Shown here piece after piece: positions 61,715 through 64,000 of a DNA stretch of 64,000 bases. The DNA is from CALRQJ02 sp943370285. Lineage in GTDB: Bacteria > Bacteroidota > Bacteroidia > Chitinophagales > Chitinophagaceae. The notes below the pieces were generated by a model. The model saw only the letters and a program-made list of their open reading frames with translations, searched no databases and was not told where the DNA came from. The stretch lies in the NCBI GenBank assembly GCA_943370285.1, contig CALRQJ020000008.1, forward strand, positions 1 to 64,000. Reading direction: 5' to 3'. How positions within the stretch are numbered: the stretch's first letter is position 1; the number at the start of each line of letters is the position of its first letter. A program made the translations under genes and the position numbers.

Positions 61715-62452
61715 TTAGTTATTTTTTCGTTTTTTAAGTTTTCGGGCCATTACGATAGAGTGCTGTAATGAATTGGTATTACGCCAATCGCTATGTGCAA
61801 TGATGATAAACTTTGGCTTTTTGCATTTACGCTTTACATTTTTTAATGTTGAAGCATAAGTTGTTGTATTGGCATCACCTAAATAGCCCAAATCTTCATC
61901 CGACGCACCTTTAATCAAACAGCCGCCATAGAGTATCTTCTCCTTCTTAAACCAAATCACAATATTATCTGCCGTATGTCCTTCGCCGGGATAATAGGTT
62001 TCAAAAGCATATCCGCCTACTTGAAAGACCGTATCTTTTGTCATTAAGAATTCGGCTCTTTTTTTATTGTTTTGTTGGCTCAATACATCGGTAAGTTGGG
62101 TAGTATAGGTTTTGATGCCTTGTTTTCTGTAGTATTCCAAACCGGCAGTTTTATCGCTATGCCAATGTGTTGCAAAACACAGTATTACTTTTTTGTTGTG
62201 TTTTAAAGCGATACTATCAAGCAAGGGCTGAAATTGAGTCGTATCCCAAGGTGTATCAAACATCACAACGCCAACTTTTGTAACCAAGTACATGCCATGT
62301 GCCGGCACTTGATAGCCCTCGTAAGTATTGTAAGTGGTATACACATAAAAACTATCGGTTAATGGCGTGATTTGCAGTTTAGTATTTGTTTGCTGACCGA
62401 TGATAGGAGCAGTACAAACAAAATGTAATAGTATATAAATTAGCTTTTGCAT
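61715..62452 (-). CDS. Subclass B1-type metallo-beta-lactamase
   Basis: 245 residues with signal peptide (about 1-20). All six B1 zinc ligands are present: H96, H98 and D100 in THWHSDKTAG, H159 in PGEGHTADN, C178 in YGGCLIK and H220 in IAHSDW. The substrate-binding Lys (K181) and Asn (N195 in LGDAN) of B1 enzymes are also there. Overall it follows the chromosomal enzymes of Flavobacteriia (BlaB, IND and CGB type). It would hydrolyse penicillins and probably carbapenems in the periplasm. It stands alone, with no mobile element or resistance cassette nearby, so it looks intrinsic. Activity is predicted, not shown. Confidence 0.88.
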   Translation of the reverse strand: MQKLIYILLHFVCTAPIIGQQTNTKLQITPLTDSFYVYTTYNTYEGYQVPAHGMYLVTKVGVVMFDTPWDTTQFQPLLDSIALKHNKKVILCFATHWHSDKTAGLEYYRKQGIKTYTTQLTDVLSQQNNKKRAEFLMTKDTVFQVGGYAFETYYPGEGHTADNIVIWFKKEKILYGGCLIKGASDEDLGYLGDANTTTYASTLKNVKRKCKKPKFIIIAHSDWRNTNSLQHSIVMARKLKKRKNN

Positions 62453-62706
62453 AATAGTGTAATATGATAAGGAATTTATGACTTGTTCGCTTTTATTCGA
62501 ATATAGACTTGCATAAAGAAATGTAATAGCGAATATAAATTTTCTAGGACTTGTATTTTTTAAATTCCCAAAAAATGAATTGAGCTAGCTAAATAGATGC
62601 TTGGTTTTTTTTCATAGCAATTGAGCCCGGAACAAACGATAATTGGGTTTAACTGTTGAAGATTAATTTGTCCGCCAGCCTTGCAGCAAACCTTTAGCAG
62701 CTGTTT

Positions 62707-63063
62707 TTATTCTTGCTTATAAACGATTTCAAAATCAGTACCAAGATTAAGTTCAATTTGTCTATGCAAATCTCTAGTCTGCTCGTAGAAACTTTTCCAT
62801 TGAGCATTTTCCCAAAGAGATTGCCCTGCTGGGTCATTCCAATTCAAGCTTTCCGAGTATAATTTGTCAAGCTGTAAAACTCTTTCTTTAATAGAAGTTG
62901 GTAACTTGATTTTAGATTCTTCAACAATGATACCATTCATGTCATAAATATCAGAGTCTAAACAGCCCAAGCCGAATTTTTCATAAGCAGCATCGTTGTC
63001 ACTCCATAGACAACCTCCACAATGGTAGTCAAAGAAAAATCGAAGTTTATACTTTGCTGTCAT
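62707..63063 (-). CDS. Unknown protein, second of a TAATG-coupled pair
   Basis: 118 residues, cytosolic, no signal. N-terminal YKLRFFFDYHCGGCLWSDNDAAYEKFG is followed by a middle LYSESLNWNDPAGQSLW and a C-terminal helix ending LGTDFEIVYKQE. From memory, proteins with this LRFFFD...CLW..ND / SLNWxxPAG layout form a widespread uncharacterised family with immunity-protein-like size. Its ATG overlaps the TAA of the previous gene by one base, so the two are translated together. No toxin gene is seen in the window. Confidence 0.65.
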   Translation of the reverse strand: MTAKYKLRFFFDYHCGGCLWSDNDAAYEKFGLGCLDSDIYDMNGIIVEESKIKLPTSIKERVLQLDKLYSESLNWNDPAGQSLWENAQWKSFYEQTRDLHRQIELNLGTDFEIVYKQE

Positions 63064-63452
63064 TAGAATTCTTTTTCTACTTTCTCTGATTTGGTGATAA
63101 ATTCTTCTATATTTTCTGATTGCAAAATTAAGTCATAGCAAGATTTACAAACCCAATCGTAGTTGTCAAAATAGCCTTCTGAAACTGAGTATTCGTTGTC
63201 AACATCAGAGATAGTAATTGAGCAGATTTGGCAGTGGTCATGTGTCCAGCCATCTTTAATTAAATCTATATATTTAGGATCAAATTTTTGTCCAGTATAA
63301 AGCCAACTTGTCTTTCCGTTTTTGTCAATCAATGCTGGTCTCGGAAACCACTTTGTAAAAATGAAATTGTTGTGTCGAAGTTCAGCATACATTTCCCTGA
63401 TCTCTTCAATGTCTATGCTACCTGTTGGAAGTTTCACAAATTTTTGTTTCAT
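63063..63452 (-). CDS. Zinc-knuckle protein, first of a TAATG-coupled pair
   Basis: 129 residues from the ATG at 63452; the frame opens at a TTG at 63470. N-terminal KLPTGSIDIEEIREMYAEL, then a KWFPRPALIDKNG block. Two CxxC pairs, DHCQICS and WVCKSCYD, are about 33 residues apart and should form one zinc site. The C-terminus is acidic. Not assigned to a named family. It may be a nucleic-acid or protein-binding partner of the following gene. Both could be immunity or defence accessory proteins, which is inference from size, coupling and location. Confidence 0.65.
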   Translation of the reverse strand: MKQKFVKLPTGSIDIEEIREMYAELRHNNFIFTKWFPRPALIDKNGKTSWLYTGQKFDPKYIDLIKDGWTHDHCQICSITISDVDNEYSVSEGYFDNYDWVCKSCYDLILQSENIEEFITKSEKVEKEF

Positions 63453-63645
63453 AAGTAGTGCTGTGTCCAAATAAAATAGCTGCTAATACTCAAATGTACG
63501 TCATTAAATTAAACCCATATAAAATTTACTATATTGATTGTCAAGAGCTTAGCATGCGTTTTTTGCTACGATCATAATGCCAATCTGCTGTAGTGCAAAT
63601 AATGAAACAGGGTGCTTGTCGGAGACCTATTGCTACAAAAAGTTT

Positions 63646-63999
63646 CTACAATTTTACTAAAGCGTTTACAAACTTTTTCGGCATGGAAAAAAATGGAGAA
63701 TGACTTGATTTTAGTGTAATCACTTTTTCACATTTAACTCTTGTCGGTAATATTGATTTATCTAAGTCTTTGCTTTCTGTACACAACATATAATACTTTG
63801 GTATGGCACCATAAACACTGTCAGAAACGTTAACGGGAGTGCCTAATGGTGCAAATGCTTGTCTATTCATGTTTTTATGAGCAAAGTCCTTGTCTTTCTG
63901 GCTGCAATCATGATAGAAAAGTAAATCTGCAACTGCTGGTTTGAATGAACTCGTTTTTTTATCATCACTAATAATGAGCCCCATTCCCACAGTCAATTT
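63646..63999 (-). CDS. C-terminal part of an alpha/beta hydrolase, cut by the window edge
   Basis: The frame is open to the right edge, so the N-terminal half lies outside. Visible C-terminal features: LGTPVNVSDSVYGAIPKYYMLCTESKDL, then LKSSHSPFFSMPKKFVNALVKL, where SSHSPF carries the catalytic His. This is the Abhydrolase_6 esterase/salicylate-esterase pattern and a relative of the gene at 59867-60628. Whether the gene is intact cannot be judged. Confidence 0.75.
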   Translation of the reverse strand, partial: KLTVGMGLIISDDKKTSSFKPAVADLLFYHDCSQKDKDFAHKNMNRQAFAPLGTPVNVSDSVYGAIPKYYMLCTESKDLDKSILPTRVKCEKVITLKSSHSPFFSMPKKFVNALVKL

Positions 64000-64000
64000 A

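Noticed and set aside
62640..62706. Integron attC-like site (GTTTAAC at 62647-62653)
   Set aside because: No matching complementary GTTRRRY end in suitable position, no integrase, and the heptamer is common by chance.

Overview
The window looks like the chromosome of an AT-rich member of the Bacteroidota, most likely a Chitinophagaceae-like genus. This is an inference from content. There are four TonB-dependent outer-membrane proteins, two large repeat proteins with type IX secretion (T9SS) C-terminal signals, RibBA, a bacillithiol-associated YtxJ protein and a DUF6089 barrel. Many genes have TAnnTTTG-type -7 boxes just upstream, and SD-like leaders are rare. No phage, insertion sequence, CRISPR array or plasmid gene was seen. 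Several genes start at TTG or at an internal ATG rather than at the first possible codon; where this changes the call it is stated.

Layout: 1-3.4 kb carries the end of a secreted protein, radC, prs and the L25 gene. 3.5-13.4 kb is a mostly minus-strand block: two iron/metal-type TonB receptors, a YtcJ-like amidohydrolase, a Band 7 lipoprotein, an AraC regulator with a cysteine cluster, and ribBA. 13.5-19.6 kb has an Oar-like outer-membrane protein behind a perfect inverted repeat, then PEP carboxylase. 19.6-24.5 kb is a minus-strand sulfur cluster: a CstB-like persulfide dioxygenase/rhodanese fusion, TauE, two YeeE/YedE-type membrane proteins, DUF6132, an NAD(P)-binding protein and YtxJ. 24.7-40.1 kb is mostly housekeeping: exonuclease, polyprenol-P-mannose synthase-like transferase, EamA transporter, TonB receptor, S9 peptidase, rpe, a TolB-like propeller, DUF6089, SAM hydrolase and SDR. 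At 40.28 kb there is a tRNA-Lys(UUU), followed by a 12-bp tandem repeat. 40.5-49.7 kb holds two tandem paralogous T9SS proteins of 1197 and 1742 residues. 49.9-60.6 kb has YebC, transporters, a DedA protein, a GT9 and a TlpA-like protein. The right end (61-64 kb) is more accessory: a zinc-ribbon protein, a coiled-coil lipoprotein, a complete subclass-B1-type metallo-beta-lactamase, a TAATG-coupled pair of unknown genes and a cut-off hydrolase.

The most system-like part is the sulfur cluster. The CstB-like gene and tauE carry near-identical 14-bp boxes (TGACTTTAGTYACA), each exactly 23 bp upstream of a CATNTTTG -7 element. Each box is centred near -40, where a CRP/FNR-type activator would bind at a class II promoter. 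With the neighbouring bacillithiol-type YtxJ this suggests a regulated sulfide/persulfide detoxification unit. The regulator itself is not in the window.
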